Below are positions 17,540 to 28,351 of a DNA stretch of 64,000 bases, piece after piece. The position numbers were made by a program, and so were the translations under genes. The number at the start of each line of letters is the position of its first letter. Position 1 is the stretch's first letter. This DNA is from Yanshouia hominis (GTDB taxonomy: Bacteria > Bacillota > Clostridia > Oscillospirales > Ruminococcaceae). Where the stretch lies: positions 1 to 64,000 of the forward strand of contig JACRTB010000003.1 of assembly GCA_014385025.1 (NCBI GenBank), given 5' to 3'. Under the pieces are notes generated by a model. It had not been told where the DNA came from. It made no database searches and saw only the letters and a list, made by a program, of their open reading frames with translations.

Positions 17540-17728
17540 ATGAAATTGGATACTCAGCAAAACAGAAAATTTCTCTCAGCAAGTGATGTTGCAACTATAT
17601 TGGATGTCTCAAGGAGTACAGCGTATAGAATCATTCGGCGGCTCAATAGGGATTTGGAGAAATCAGGGAAGATTACTATTCCAGGGAAAATATCCTCGAA
17701 ATACTTTTATGAAAATGTTTACCTGTAA
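17540..17728 (+). CDS. Excisionase-like small DNA-binding protein (Xis)
   Basis: This 62-residue protein is a MerR/Xis-type winged helix: FLSASDVATILDVSRSTAYR, then IIRRLNRDLEKSGKITIPGK and a basic, aromatic tail. The second Xis in this window (30937-31137) has the same plan: RVEEVAEELDVSIPYAYKLI, then GCITIAGRIDRKFFYEKFY. Such proteins bend DNA to favour excision by the adjacent integrase. AAGGAG lies 6 bases before the ATG. The integrase gene starts 67 bases downstream. Confidence 0.8.
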   Translation: MKLDTQQNRKFLSASDVATILDVSRSTAYRIIRRLNRDLEKSGKITIPGKISSKYFYENVYL

Positions 17729-17794
17729 ATAGCTCGCTTGTACTTTGATGTGAGCGATGATAAAATAAAGTTGTGGTAGCAGAAGGAGGTGCAA

Positions 17795-18853
17795 ATGCCT
17801 ACCTACAAAGATCAGAAAACCGGGTTGTGGTACTGTAAATTTGTATTTACTGATTGGACAGGCAAAAAAATTCAGAAAAAGAAGATGGGCTTCAAACTAC
17901 AAAAAGAGGCAAAAGCATACGAAACAGAGTTTTTAAGCAAGGCACACGCCTCTTGTGATATGCTTTTTTCCTCTCTGGTCGAGCTCTATATGGAGGACTG
18001 TAAGCCACGGTTAAAGCCTACAACCTATGCCAACAAGCAATTTCTCATAGGCGCCCATGTGCTGCCCTACTTTGGTGCTACACCAATCAGCAAGATCTCC
18101 CCAACCACAATCCGGCAATGGCAAACGACACTGATTTCCCATCCTGCTGGCTATAGCGAAACGTATCTCAAAACTGTACATAATCAGGTTTCTGCGATCT
18201 TTAACTTTGCTTGTAAATATTACAGGCTCCCGGAAAACCCTGCCCGCATCTGCGGCGCTATGGGAAAGAAGAACGCAGACTGCATGTTGTTTTGGACGGT
18301 GGATGAGTTTAAGAGATTCGTTGCAGCCGTCAGCGATAAGATTGTTTCCGTGACCATTTTCAATCTGCTCTTCTGGTCAGGGATGCGCTCCGGTGAAATG
18401 CTTGCGCTGACCTTAAACGACTTTGACTTTGATGCGAACACAGTGTCAATCAACAAAAACTATGCGCGGCTCGATAACGAGGACCTGATCCTTGAGCCGA
18501 AAACACCAAAAAGCAAACGGAAAGTTACCTTGCCTCCCTTTGTCTGCGGTCTCATCAAGTCTTATGCCGAAAAACTCGTGGATTACGAACCAAGCGAACG
18601 GTTATTCACGGTGACAAAGCACTATCTCAAGCACGAAATGGACAGAGGCTGTAAGCAAAGCGGCGTCAAGGTTATCAGAATTCATGACCTCCGCCACAGC
18701 CATGCAAGCCTGTTGATCGAGATGGGGTTCTCCCCACTTCTCATTAGCGAACGGCTGGGGCATAAAGATATAAGAACTACTTTGCAGACCTATTCTCACC
18801 TTTACCCAAACAAACAGGCAGAGGTGGCTGAACGGCTGCAAAGTTTCTTTTAA
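17795..18853 (+). CDS. int: Tyrosine recombinase (phage/ICE integrase)
   Basis: This 352-residue protein has an N-terminal arm-binding AP2-like segment (GLWYCKFVFTDWTGKKIQKK), a core-binding SAM-like domain (LVELYMEDCKPRLKPTTYAN) and a catalytic domain. The catalytic residues are readable: Arg in WSGMRSGEML, HxxR in IHDLRHSHAS, the later His in ERLGHKDIRT, and Tyr in TLQTYSHLYP. It would integrate and excise an element at an att site. GGAGG lies 5 bases before the ATG at 17795. About 90 bases after its stop are a strong hairpin and a sequence identical to part of the guaA 3' end, the probable attachment site. It is a paralog of the integrase at 29852-30934. Confidence 0.95.
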   Translation: MPTYKDQKTGLWYCKFVFTDWTGKKIQKKKMGFKLQKEAKAYETEFLSKAHASCDMLFSSLVELYMEDCKPRLKPTTYANKQFLIGAHVLPYFGATPISKISPTTIRQWQTTLISHPAGYSETYLKTVHNQVSAIFNFACKYYRLPENPARICGAMGKKNADCMLFWTVDEFKRFVAAVSDKIVSVTIFNLLFWSGMRSGEMLALTLNDFDFDANTVSINKNYARLDNEDLILEPKTPKSKRKVTLPPFVCGLIKSYAEKLVDYEPSERLFTVTKHYLKHEMDRGCKQSGVKVIRIHDLRHSHASLLIEMGFSPLLISERLGHKDIRTTLQTYSHLYPNKQAEVAERLQSFF

Positions 18854-18897
18854 CCCCATTTCGTGTACCTTTTGTGTACTTCGAGGTAAAAGGAAAA

Positions 18898-18930
18898 GCC
18901 GCAAACCCGCTTGTTATGCGGGTTTGCGGC
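18898..18930. terminator. Strong hairpin after the integrase
   Basis: GCCGCAAACCCGC and GCGGGTTTGCGGC form a perfect 13-bp stem around TTGTTAT. Two GTGTAC words at 18862 and 18873 precede it, possible integrase arm sites. There is no long T-run. A related half (ATGCGGGTTTGCGGG) occurs near 973. Confidence 0.75.
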
Positions 18931-18940
18931 AAGGGTTACG

Positions 18941-18954
18941 TTATTCCCACTCGC
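18941..18954. other. Putative attachment core resembling the 3' end of guaA
   Basis: TTATTCCCACTCGC is, on the minus strand, a GAGTGGGAATAA ending. GMP synthetase genes typically end in codons for IEWE followed by a stop, and the guaA 3' end is a known integration target for such elements (from general knowledge). The exact 14-mer recurs at 52223-52236. No guaA coding sequence flanks either copy here, so both look like junctions between elements. Confidence 0.55.
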
Positions 18955-19055
18955 CAAAGTAAAACTGGATCTAAACAATACCGTTTAGGGGATTTGACTC
19001 TTAGTTGCTCAATTTGATACCAATTATCCAACCTATACGGTGTTGTCGGACTCCT

Positions 19056-19092
19056 GTTATCAAAAGATTATCAAACCTCATGTTATCAGCAG
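19056..19092. repeat. Cluster of TTATCAAA-type direct repeats
   Basis: TGTTATCAAAAGATTATCAAACC followed by another TGTTATC lies downstream of the att-like core. Similar paired words occur near 915-945 and 32036-32062, also beside element ends. I infer arm-type binding sites for tyrosine integrases. Confidence 0.45.
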
Positions 19093-19149
19093 AAAAGCAG
19101 TAGTTTGAATTATCTGTATAATACCACAGACAGCGCAGTTTTTCAACGA

Positions 19150-19887
19150 TCAATCAACAGCTTCAAGCCATTCATTAGAACAGTTTTCTCCCGGTACCTC
19201 TACTGCCAGATGGGAGAACCAGCTGTCTGGGGCTGCTCCATGCCAGTGTTTCACGCCTGCCGGAATGTTGATACAGTCGCCGGGGTTCATTTCAACGGGG
19301 TTTTTCCCCCATTCCTGGTAGAACCCTCGCCCTGCGACACAGATCAGGATTTGTCCGCCCCCTTTGTCTGCGTGATGGATATGCCAGTTATTGCGGCATC
19401 CGGGTTCAAAAGTTACATTGAATACGCCAACCTGCTGCGCAGAAATCGGGGCCAAATAACTTTGACCACTGAAATATTGGGCATAAGCGTCATTTGTCTG
19501 TCCGATTGGAAAAATCATGCTGCTTTCATGCTGCTCTTTCCCGTTCTCAGCCAGAGCAGTTTCATTCCAAACTTCTTTTGCCATGCGGAACGCCGCCCAT
19601 GCTTTTGGCCAGCCTGCATAAAAAGCAGCGTGGGTCAAAATCTCTGCGATTTCAGTTTTCGTTATGCCGTTTTTCTTTGCGCTTGCAAGATGATATTGAA
19701 AAGAAGAATCGACCAGTCCTTGGCTCATCAGCGCAACCACCGTGACAAGGGAACGGTCACGCAGGGAAAGGGCATTTTCTCTCGACCACACTTCACCGAA
19801 TAGAATATCATCATTAAGCTGCGCAAATTTGGGCGCAAATTCACCTAACGCATCTCTGCCTGCGGTTTGCTTCATTTTATTTTCCAT
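19150..19887 (-). CDS. Carboxymuconolactone decarboxylase-cupin fusion protein
   Basis: The N-terminal half (to about residue 110) is an AhpD/CMD-like domain: ENALSLRDRSLVTVVALMSQ, then HLASAKKNGITKTEIAEILT and HAAFYAGWPKAWAA. The cysteine pair of redox-active AhpD is not present. The C-terminal half is a cupin: NWHIHHADKGGGQILICVAG, then NPGDCINIPAGVKHWHGA, with three metal-binding histidines. Such fusions are common in oxidoreductase operons under LysR or MerR control. The start is placed at the ATG at 19887 (MENKMKQ), inside a GGAAAG context; a GTG at 19920 overlaps the upstream gene. It is last in the minus-strand operon. Confidence 0.85.
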   Translation of the reverse strand: MENKMKQTAGRDALGEFAPKFAQLNDDILFGEVWSRENALSLRDRSLVTVVALMSQGLVDSSFQYHLASAKKNGITKTEIAEILTHAAFYAGWPKAWAAFRMAKEVWNETALAENGKEQHESSMIFPIGQTNDAYAQYFSGQSYLAPISAQQVGVFNVTFEPGCRNNWHIHHADKGGGQILICVAGRGFYQEWGKNPVEMNPGDCINIPAGVKHWHGAAPDSWFSHLAVEVPGENCSNEWLEAVD

Positions 19888-19916
19888 CTTTCCATATTCG
19901 TTTTTAGCTCGTTGCC

Positions 19917-20810
19917 TCACTTCACACCAAACAACAGCTTGGGTGTATCCATCACCGTTTGCAGTTCTTCATAGCTGATGCCTGCATCCAACAGACAGCC
20001 CAAAACTTGATAGATCTGCTGCGGAATAGACGGCGTCCAGTCAAAAAAGTGGTCAGTCGAGATATAGCAATGGTCGGCTCCGACTTCTTTGATCATGCGT
20101 CCCATTTCCTCGATGGTTGTAGATGTGTACATGGGCGCTACATTGAGTGCGCACAATTCGATATAGTGCCCCATCTGGGCAAATGCCTTGATCTGTTCAA
20201 ATTGATTGAAAGAACAGCTGCTGCTTGGATGTGTCAGGCACACCTTATCAAAGCCGATTTCCTGTGCAAAACGGCCTACCGCAAAGCTCTCCTCTGCACT
20301 AATGTGACCAGTACCGAGAACAACATCATGATCTCGGCAAAGTACAATGCATTCCTTAATTTCCTCTAACAGCTGTCCTTTTTCATCCAACAGGTAGTAA
20401 AAATCCTGCTCCCGCATCCCAGTCTTGCATCTTGGAATATACTTTTCCGCAATAACACCAAAACCTGTATGCTCATGGTCACTGGCTGCGCTCCATGTGG
20501 GGAGCCAAATCATTTTGCAGCCCATCTCAATGGCCATTTCAACGACCCACGGATGAGGCCCACCTGCCACCGTATTCAGCGATGCGCTGGGATACACTGT
20601 AAAATCATCATGTTCGCTATTGAGCTGATGTGCCAGTCCAACGCTGGGCCAGCCATGTGTTTTCAGCACAAGACCGCCCATTCCGGCTTCTCGACATTGT
20701 GCAATCACATCATCATTTGTCCTGTGCTGCGGATGGTTCAGGCTCACATCGGGGTAAGCATGAACGTGCATATCAATGGCTCCATGCAGTAAACTTTCAA
20801 TATCTTTCAT
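19917..20810 (-). CDS. DUF6282-like metal-dependent hydrolase
   Basis: The protein opens with GAIDMHVHAYPDVSLNHP, the HxH metal motif at the start of an amidohydrolase-like TIM barrel. Later candidate ligands are GTGHISAEE, CLTHPSSSCS and STDHFFDWTP. About 297 residues from the ATG at 20810, which has GAGGAT upstream; a longer frame reaching 20921 would run into the ADH gene. I recognise it as a DUF6282-type protein with moderate confidence; the substrate is unknown. It lies between the cupin fusion and the alcohol dehydrogenase, suggesting a shared small-molecule pathway, perhaps a lactone or cyclic ester. Confidence 0.7.
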   Translation of the reverse strand: MKDIESLLHGAIDMHVHAYPDVSLNHPQHRTNDDVIAQCREAGMGGLVLKTHGWPSVGLAHQLNSEHDDFTVYPSASLNTVAGGPHPWVVEMAIEMGCKMIWLPTWSAASDHEHTGFGVIAEKYIPRCKTGMREQDFYYLLDEKGQLLEEIKECIVLCRDHDVVLGTGHISAEESFAVGRFAQEIGFDKVCLTHPSSSCSFNQFEQIKAFAQMGHYIELCALNVAPMYTSTTIEEMGRMIKEVGADHCYISTDHFFDWTPSIPQQIYQVLGCLLDAGISYEELQTVMDTPKLLFGVK

Positions 20811-20823
20811 CTCATTTATATCC

Positions 20824-22023
20824 TCACATTTCTTCGTAAATTGCGGAACACACCCTGCCAACTTTCTCTCGATAGTCTCCTGTATGAATGGGCGGGAGCC
20901 ATTGGTGAGATTTGAAATCATCCATAACCACCGGAATCATTTTTTCAATAAAGGTTTGCTCATCGTCAAGGCATCCTTTTTCCTGTAAAGTCTCCCTCAG
21001 AGGCTTCATACCAAGGCTTTTGTAAAACGATAAAATTGCATTTGCCACACGTTCGGCATCCGTTTGGGCATCGCCGGTTACCGGCACGCCCAAACGGACG
21101 GCAATTTGTCCGATTGCTTCCTGGGCGGTTTCCGCAAAATGGCGGATGACCGCAGGCAAAACCATCATACAGGCGTGGCCGTGAACCACATGATACAGCG
21201 AGCCGATGGCATGAGTGACTGCATGGCCGTTGGGAATCCCACCATTTGCAAGGGCATTGTGCGCCGCCCAGGAGAGCTGTTCACGGGCTTCCAGATTCTC
21301 CGGCTCCTGTACCGCAATCGGCAGCCATGTCCAGATTTTCTCCAAGCAGGACAACAGGATCGTATTGGTATACGTATTGGCTCCCGTACCGACCAGAATT
21401 TCGACTGTATGTGCCAGTGCATCCACGCCGCCATAGGCTGTTGGCATTGCAGGCATTCCCAGCGTAAATTCCGGGTCAATGATACACAAATCAGGAGCTA
21501 TATTTCGATTGCCAAAACTAAATTTCATTCCATGTTTTTCGCTGGAAATGACGGCACTGGCTGTTGTCTCGGCCCCTGTGCCTGAGGTCGTCGGCATCAA
21601 AACCAGCATACAGGGACGGTTCCACTGTTCCCGCATGCGAGCGCCGGTCTTACCGTATTCATGCAGGTCTTCAATCTCTTCCGGGATTCCGGCAATCAAA
21701 GAAGCTGCTTTTGCCGCATCCATAGGACTGCCGCCGCCAATGCCCAGAATACAGTCGTAGTGATTGTGCTTGATTTCCTGTGCAATTTCGATACACAGAG
21801 AATCGGTAGGTTCCGGCAGCACCCGGTCGAAAACATCACAGACGATACCAAGACTTTCCAGAGAGTGAATGATTTTCTGAGTGATAGGGTGTTTTATCAC
21901 ATGGCTTCCCGATACAAGAAGACATTTCTGCACATCAGCGCTTTTCAGTTCAGTCCCCACGCGGTCGGCGCTTTTGCTCCCCCAGATAATTTGCGGGAGC
22001 CTTCCTTTTTCGTATGACTTCAT
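20824..22023 (-). CDS. Iron-containing alcohol dehydrogenase (group III)
   Basis: This roughly 399-residue protein has the family fold: an N-terminal Rossmann-like part with GIGGGSPMDAAKAASL (NAD(P) binding), TTSGTGAETTASAVIS, and metal ligands in GGVDALAHTVE, then NGHAVTHAIGSLYHVVHGHA. It would interconvert alcohols and aldehydes or ketones with NAD(P)H. GGAAGGTG lies 6-8 bases upstream of the ATG at 22023. It lies next to an aldo/keto reductase, so the operon probably detoxifies or ferments a carbonyl compound. Confidence 0.9.
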   Translation of the reverse strand: MKSYEKGRLPQIIWGSKSADRVGTELKSADVQKCLLVSGSHVIKHPITQKIIHSLESLGIVCDVFDRVLPEPTDSLCIEIAQEIKHNHYDCILGIGGGSPMDAAKAASLIAGIPEEIEDLHEYGKTGARMREQWNRPCMLVLMPTTSGTGAETTASAVISSEKHGMKFSFGNRNIAPDLCIIDPEFTLGMPAMPTAYGGVDALAHTVEILVGTGANTYTNTILLSCLEKIWTWLPIAVQEPENLEAREQLSWAAHNALANGGIPNGHAVTHAIGSLYHVVHGHACMMVLPAVIRHFAETAQEAIGQIAVRLGVPVTGDAQTDAERVANAILSFYKSLGMKPLRETLQEKGCLDDEQTFIEKMIPVVMDDFKSHQWLPPIHTGDYREKVGRVCSAIYEEM

Positions 22024-22039
22024 TATGATCACCTTCCTC

Positions 22040-24300
<2,261 letters not shown>

Positions 24301-24310
24301 GGTATATTCC

Positions 24311-24532
24311 TTAGCCCCCTAACGTTCGTATCAGATAGTCAAGACAGTCCAGCTTGTGCTGATTGTTGTGTATTTCATCAAGCAGATTGTTCCGCCATCC
24401 ACGAAGCAATAAAAATACTTCTTTGCTTTGCTGATTTTCCAATGTGAAAATAAATCTCTCAATAAAGTCATCTTCACATCCGGCATCCTTCAGATTTTGT
24501 ATGACGGCATCCGATGCTATTTGATGATTCAT
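24311..24532 (-). CDS. Small helical protein of the LysR-divergent operon
   Basis: This 73-residue protein (MNHQIASDAVIQNLKDAGCE, ending LDCLDYLIRTLGG) is mostly helical with a GWRNNLLDEIHNNQHKLD segment. Similar small proteins are common beside regulators in gut Clostridia, but I know no function. The ATG at 24532 follows GGAGGG by 6 bases. It is the first gene of the minus-strand operon, 139 bases from the divergent LysR gene. Confidence 0.65.
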   Translation of the reverse strand: MNHQIASDAVIQNLKDAGCEDDFIERFIFTLENQQSKEVFLLLRGWRNNLLDEIHNNQHKLDCLDYLIRTLGG

Positions 24533-24670
24533 TTGCGTCCCTCCTTTGTTGTTCAAAGTATATAACGATTTTTCTTTCATATTAAATACTTATAAGCAAT
24601 GGAAAATCATAGTTTACAGGAATGATTAAAGCATATATAATGATGACAAAAGCGACAAGGAGGAATACGG

Positions 24671-25543
24671 ATGGAATTACGATTGCTTCGCTATTTTTTA
24701 GCAGTTGCACGAGAAGAAAACATTACTCGTGCTGCGGAATCTCTGCATATTACGCAGCCTTCACTATCGAAACAGCTGATGGAATTAGAACAGGAATTAG
24801 GAAAGCAGCTTTTCATTCGTGGCAAAAGAAAAATCACGCTAACCGAAGAAGGTGTACTTCTCCGTAAGCGTGCAGATGAAATCCTGATGCTGTGCGAAAA
24901 AACTCAACGTGAAATTGCCCAGGATTCTGATTTGATCGGCGGTGTTATTTCTATCGGCGGCGCCCAGTCCCCTGTCGTGGCACAGGCAACCTCTCTGATA
25001 GCGGACAGGTATCTGGGAGTGAAGTTTCAGTTTTTCAATGGTGACGCTGAAACGCTGATGGAGCGGCTCGACCACGGCACCTTGGATTTCGGTATTCTGA
25101 TCGAACCTGTTGACCTTGTGAAATATGAGCATCTTCCCCTGAATGAAACCGACGAATGGGGACTGCTCATGCAAAAAGACTGCTCTCTTGCATCCAAAAA
25201 AGTCATTCGCCCAGAGGACATTCAAGGTGTTCCGCTCATCCTGCCTCAGCGTATTGGCTTGCAGAGGGAACTTTCCACCTGGGCTGGGATTTCTACGGAG
25301 CAGCTGAATACCATTGCCACCTTTGATATTCTGTTCAATAACCCTTCTCTCTTAATTAAGAATGGACTGGGATATGCGTTTGCCCTGCGTACACTGGTAG
25401 ATACCAGTGAGAGCCCAACACTTTGTTTCCGCCCACTTGAACCAGCAATAAAAATCCAATATGGCCTTGCATGGAAACGGTATCCAATATTCTCTAAGGC
25501 GGCAGAGAAATTTATAGAGCAGCTGAGGGAATTGGTTGAGTAA
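24671..25543 (+). CDS. LysR-family transcriptional regulator
   Basis: This 290-residue protein is a full-length LysR regulator. The N-terminus MELRLLRYFLAVAREENITR and AAESLHITQPSLSKQLMELE is the winged helix; residues 90-290 form the periplasmic-binding-protein-like effector domain (IGGAQSPVV...LDFGILIEP). GGAGG lies 8 bases before the ATG. It faces away from the small protein/MATE/AKR/ADH operon and is the likely activator, sensing a carbonyl or aromatic inducer. Confidence 0.93.
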   Translation: MELRLLRYFLAVAREENITRAAESLHITQPSLSKQLMELEQELGKQLFIRGKRKITLTEEGVLLRKRADEILMLCEKTQREIAQDSDLIGGVISIGGAQSPVVAQATSLIADRYLGVKFQFFNGDAETLMERLDHGTLDFGILIEPVDLVKYEHLPLNETDEWGLLMQKDCSLASKKVIRPEDIQGVPLILPQRIGLQRELSTWAGISTEQLNTIATFDILFNNPSLLIKNGLGYAFALRTLVDTSESPTLCFRPLEPAIKIQYGLAWKRYPIFSKAAEKFIEQLRELVE

Positions 25544-25556
25544 TACTGCACAACAG

Positions 25557-25605
25557 AAAAAGCCGTCTGTAAGGGCATTTGAAATTGCCCTTACAGACGG
25601 CTTTT
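25557..25605. terminator. Bidirectional terminator between LysR and DUF6061 genes
   Basis: AAAAGCCGTCTGTAAGGGCA and its exact complement form a perfect 20-bp stem with a short loop, with A/T tracts on both sides. It serves the convergent LysR and DUF6061 genes. Confidence 0.95.
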
Positions 25606-25607
25606 GT

Positions 25608-25850
25608 TCAGTCAATATTTTTATATTCAGTAACAGCTTTCAGATAAATTTCCGGGTCACCATTGAGAATCAAATCCGCATAGGCTGCCGGATCGTTGTA
25701 AATCAGCCAGTCCAGCTCTGACCGCTGATACACATTGTCTGTAACCTCGTTCTCCACGGCAGTGCAGTCTATTAAAATCATGCTGCCGTCAGTGAAGCGA
25801 AGCTCCACACAGGCGGTGTCGATGTTGAACTCACAGGACAGGATTTTCAT
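25608..25850 (-). CDS. DUF6061-like small protein of mobilizable element
   Basis: This 80-residue protein (MKILSCEFNIDTACVELRFT, later SELDWLIYNDPAAYADLILN) matches the DUF6061 pattern as I recall it, a small protein common in integrative elements of Clostridia. It overlaps the gene upstream by 20 bases, so they are translationally coupled. Function is unknown. Confidence 0.6.
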   Translation of the reverse strand: MKILSCEFNIDTACVELRFTDGSMILIDCTAVENEVTDNVYQRSELDWLIYNDPAAYADLILNGDPEIYLKAVTEYKNID

Positions 25851-26145
25851 TTTCTTTCCTCCTCAGATTTTGTGTGTTTTTCTTCGCAAGCTCACTGGCG
25901 GCTTTCCGGCGTTCCTCAGTGTAGGGGGCAGTCAGCTTGATACTGAGCCGCTTTTTCTGAATTTCAAAGGTCAAGCCGCCTTGCTCGTTGTCATCGGTCT
26001 GCTTGCAGAGATTGGGATGCAGGCTGGCGTATTTTCGCAGACGATTTTTGAGGTTGGTGTTATGGGTCATGACCTCGGTAATGTCGTTGTCTTCGTCAAA
26101 AAAGATAGCGATTGTTTTCTGCTTCTTGGAAAGACCTGTTTTCAT
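25831..26145 (-). CDS. Small basic element protein of unknown function
   Basis: This 104-residue protein (MKTGLSKKQKTIAIFFDEDN ... ERRKAASELAKKNTQNLRRK) is highly charged with a basic C-terminus. The N-terminal KTIAIFFDEDNDITEVMTHN looks like a short beta segment. I do not recognise a family. It sits between the relaxase gene and the DUF6061 gene on the same strand, as part of the mobilization module. Confidence 0.55.
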   Translation of the reverse strand: MKTGLSKKQKTIAIFFDEDNDITEVMTHNTNLKNRLRKYASLHPNLCKQTDDNEQGGLTFEIQKKRLSIKLTAPYTEERRKAASELAKKNTQNLRRKENENPVL

Positions 26146-26290
26146 AAAACCTCCTGATTTTGTTGAATTTTTGTCAGCTCTACAGCCGTGAAAGTGGGTG
26201 GATATTCCAATGGAGAACGTCCGAATGATGCACGGATCACTCGGAACGCTCCCATCGGATTTTTTGCGTTTTTTGCGGCTCTACACGGGA

Positions 26291-27553
26291 TTATCGGCTT
26301 TCGGCTCTCTCAGTCGTTTTTGCCCGATGTCTACCAAAGAAATGCCACAGATTATTCCGTTCAATGACAGCTTCATAGCTGCGGAGCTTTCCTCTGAGGA
26401 CTTCATTTTCCTGTTCCAGTCCGGCAGTGCTGAGTTTCTTGCGAATAGACTTGTACTCAGCCAATTCAGCAGTCAGCTCAGAAACCTTGGCTTTCAGTTC
26501 GGCAATCACTTTGTTGGCTGCATCCAGCATTTTTTGAAGTCGGTGTTCCTTCTTTTCTTGTGCGGCGTATTTTTTAGCCGCCGTGGACAGGCTTTCAAAC
26601 TCCGAGCGTTCCAGCATGACCTTGGAGGACAGCGGCACGGGCTTGGGTTCAATTTTGTCTACGGCCTGAACTGCAACCTGCTTTTTCTGGATTTTCTCAA
26701 TTTTCTTTTCCAGTGAAGCGGCCTCCTGCGCTTTCTGTGCTGTCTGTTCGGTGAGATTGGCAAGCCGCTCCTGCTCCCTCTCTACCTTGAACTGAGTGAC
26801 GGTCAGATGCTCCTCGGAGCTGCCACGCTCGCCTCGCTCCACATCGGTGTAGCCAGCAGAGCGCATGGCGTCATAAAAATCGTCCTGCAAAACCGAGTAG
26901 GATTTTCTGAGAACCTTTTTGCCGTTCTTGGAAAGTAGCGGCTCGCCGTTTTCGTCCAGGGCAGGCTTGGAATCCCACTTTTTGCTCATGCTGACCTGCT
27001 GGATGCTTTCTTTCACAGTGCCAACTAAGGACTTATCCTTGCACCGCTTTGACCAGAGAATTTGTTTTTCCACCACCGGGATGTAGACTACATGAAGGTG
27101 GTAGTGGTACACATCCTCGCCCAATGCCTCGGACATTGCCCGGTTGCGTTCATCGGCGTGCATGACGGCTGAGAGAATGTACTGCTCACCGCCGACGATT
27201 TGGACTGCGGCCCGGTAAGCGTTTTCATAAAACTTGCTGGCAAAATCATAGCCGCCGTGGTTGTAGAAGTAGGCTGAGTTCACATCGAATATCAGCTCTC
27301 CAAACTTATCAGCATCGGCTTTCAGACCACGGGTGGAGATGATGCCGTCTGCCACCATCTGATCGAACATGGCGGTATAGTCAGCGGTGGGGGACTTGAA
27401 ATGGACATTCATCCCGGTGCGCTCCGGTACGATGTCCTGATTGACATAGGATTCTTTTTCACGCTCATTATGCGCCTGAGCGTTGCCGACCTTGTCTGCG
27501 GTCAACCTTGCGTTTCTAACACTTGTACGATGGATACCATCGCCTCTTGCCAT
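26291..27553 (-). CDS. MobV-family relaxase (plasmid recombination/mobilization)
   Basis: This 420-residue protein is a Mob_Pre/MobV relaxase. The N-terminus has NERE (NAQAHNEREKESYVNQDIV), a family signature, and the metal-binding motif VYHYHLHVVYIPVVEKQ at about 131-147. The C-terminal 150 residues are a coiled coil (LEKKIEKIQKK; LKAKVSELTAELAEYKSIRK). It would nick the element's oriT and lead the strand into a recipient using another element's conjugation machinery. GGAGG lies 9 bases before the ATG. The likely oriT is just upstream at 27.64-27.72 kb. Confidence 0.92.
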   Translation of the reverse strand: MARGDGIHRTSVRNARLTADKVGNAQAHNEREKESYVNQDIVPERTGMNVHFKSPTADYTAMFDQMVADGIISTRGLKADADKFGELIFDVNSAYFYNHGGYDFASKFYENAYRAAVQIVGGEQYILSAVMHADERNRAMSEALGEDVYHYHLHVVYIPVVEKQILWSKRCKDKSLVGTVKESIQQVSMSKKWDSKPALDENGEPLLSKNGKKVLRKSYSVLQDDFYDAMRSAGYTDVERGERGSSEEHLTVTQFKVEREQERLANLTEQTAQKAQEAASLEKKIEKIQKKQVAVQAVDKIEPKPVPLSSKVMLERSEFESLSTAAKKYAAQEKKEHRLQKMLDAANKVIAELKAKVSELTAELAEYKSIRKKLSTAGLEQENEVLRGKLRSYEAVIERNNLWHFFGRHRAKTTERAESR

Positions 27554-27637
27554 AGGCAGTTACCTCCTGAATTTGTTCGAATATTTTAGGTGTGTGTACG
27601 GGGTAGCTTCGGAGAGGCACTTCTTCGGAAGTGTAAT

Positions 27638-27720
27638 AACCCACTATGATACTTTCATCCTGCGGCTGCAAAGTATCGTGGGCTCTCCGAGGGGGAGTGC
27701 GGCTCCTGCGGGAGTCTCCC
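27638..27720 (+). other. Putative oriT with hairpin and conserved block
   Basis: The 27554-27962 gap between relaxase and the next gene has no gene but a likely transfer origin. GATACTTT and AAAGTATC form a hairpin (about 27649-27678), with outer CCCAC/GTGGG pairing. Directly after it comes ATCGTGGGCTCTCCGAGGGG, then GAGTGCGGCTCCTGCGGGAG. The same block occurs, also after a hairpin, beside the MobA/MobL relaxase at 36.1-36.2 kb. A hairpin followed by a conserved segment next to a relaxase is the usual look of an oriT nick region. Confidence 0.6.
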
Positions 27721-27962
27721 GGATTTCATGGTTTGCAGGTGGTACCCTCAACCCATAAAACCCGGCGTGGACTGCAATCTGTTCGCAACTTCGTCTTGCT
27801 CAAATCTTGCCGCCCACAGGCAGAGAAACTTCCCTGAAGTCTCTCTGTCATCCTTCTCCAAATCTGCGGATTCTTCGATGGGGACAGGGGATGCGAAGGG
27901 CTTGGTCTGTCACCCGATTCATCTGCCTTGTCTGCCATCCACAGAAGCGTGGCACGCTCCTG

Positions 27963-28217
27963 TTATCGCTCCCAAGGTGAAGTAGTCCAGCGGTAGCTTT
28001 CCGGCACACCACGGCGGTCAAGGTACTCCTGCCGTGCCTGCTCCCGCTGTTCCTCGGTGGGTGCTGTTTTATACTTGGAATAAAGCTGGCGGTTCAGCAT
28101 AGCGTCCAGCTTTTGCTCCAACCCTTGCCTTATATCTTCATCGAAATCATCTTCGCTGTTGAGGTGATACAGCACCAGATCAACAAACAGGTCATAGGGA
28201 ATTTGCACACTTTTCAT
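27963..28217 (-). CDS. Small acidic element protein (complexin-2-like annotation family)
   Basis: This 84-residue protein runs from MKSVQIPYDLFVDLVLYHLN through GLEQKLDAMLNRQLYSKYKT to a RRGVPESYRW tail. It belongs to a set of small helical proteins widely found next to replication genes in Clostridia integrative elements, sometimes labelled complexin-2; that label carries no functional meaning here. AAAGGAAAAG precedes the ATG at 28217. It lies between the iteron-like repeats and the oriT. Confidence 0.6.
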   Translation of the reverse strand: MKSVQIPYDLFVDLVLYHLNSEDDFDEDIRQGLEQKLDAMLNRQLYSKYKTAPTEEQREQARQEYLDRRGVPESYRWTTSPWER

Positions 28218-28267
28218 TCGCTTCTTTTCCTTTCCGGTAAGTTCCCAATTTGGGAACTTACCACCTA

Positions 28268-28345
28268 TCCGCAACGGTAGCGACGATTGCGACGGTTGTT
28301 GAGATAGTATCTGTTTAACCGTTGCGACCGTCGCAACCGTCGCAC
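28268..28345. repeat. Iteron-like GTCGCA repeats upstream of the small element gene
   Basis: ACCGTCGCA occurs twice in tandem (28327-28335, 28336-28344), with the inverse TTGCGACGGTT at 28287-28297 and partial copies CGCAACGGT and GCGACGAT nearby. They lie between the RepA-like ATPase stop and the next gene. They could be replication iterons for that protein or a repressor operator. Confidence 0.55.
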
Positions 28346-28351
28346 CTTGCT

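Noticed and set aside
28268..28345. CRISPR-like short repeats
   Set aside because: Repeats are 9 bp, partly inverted and without unique spacers. No cas genes are in the window.
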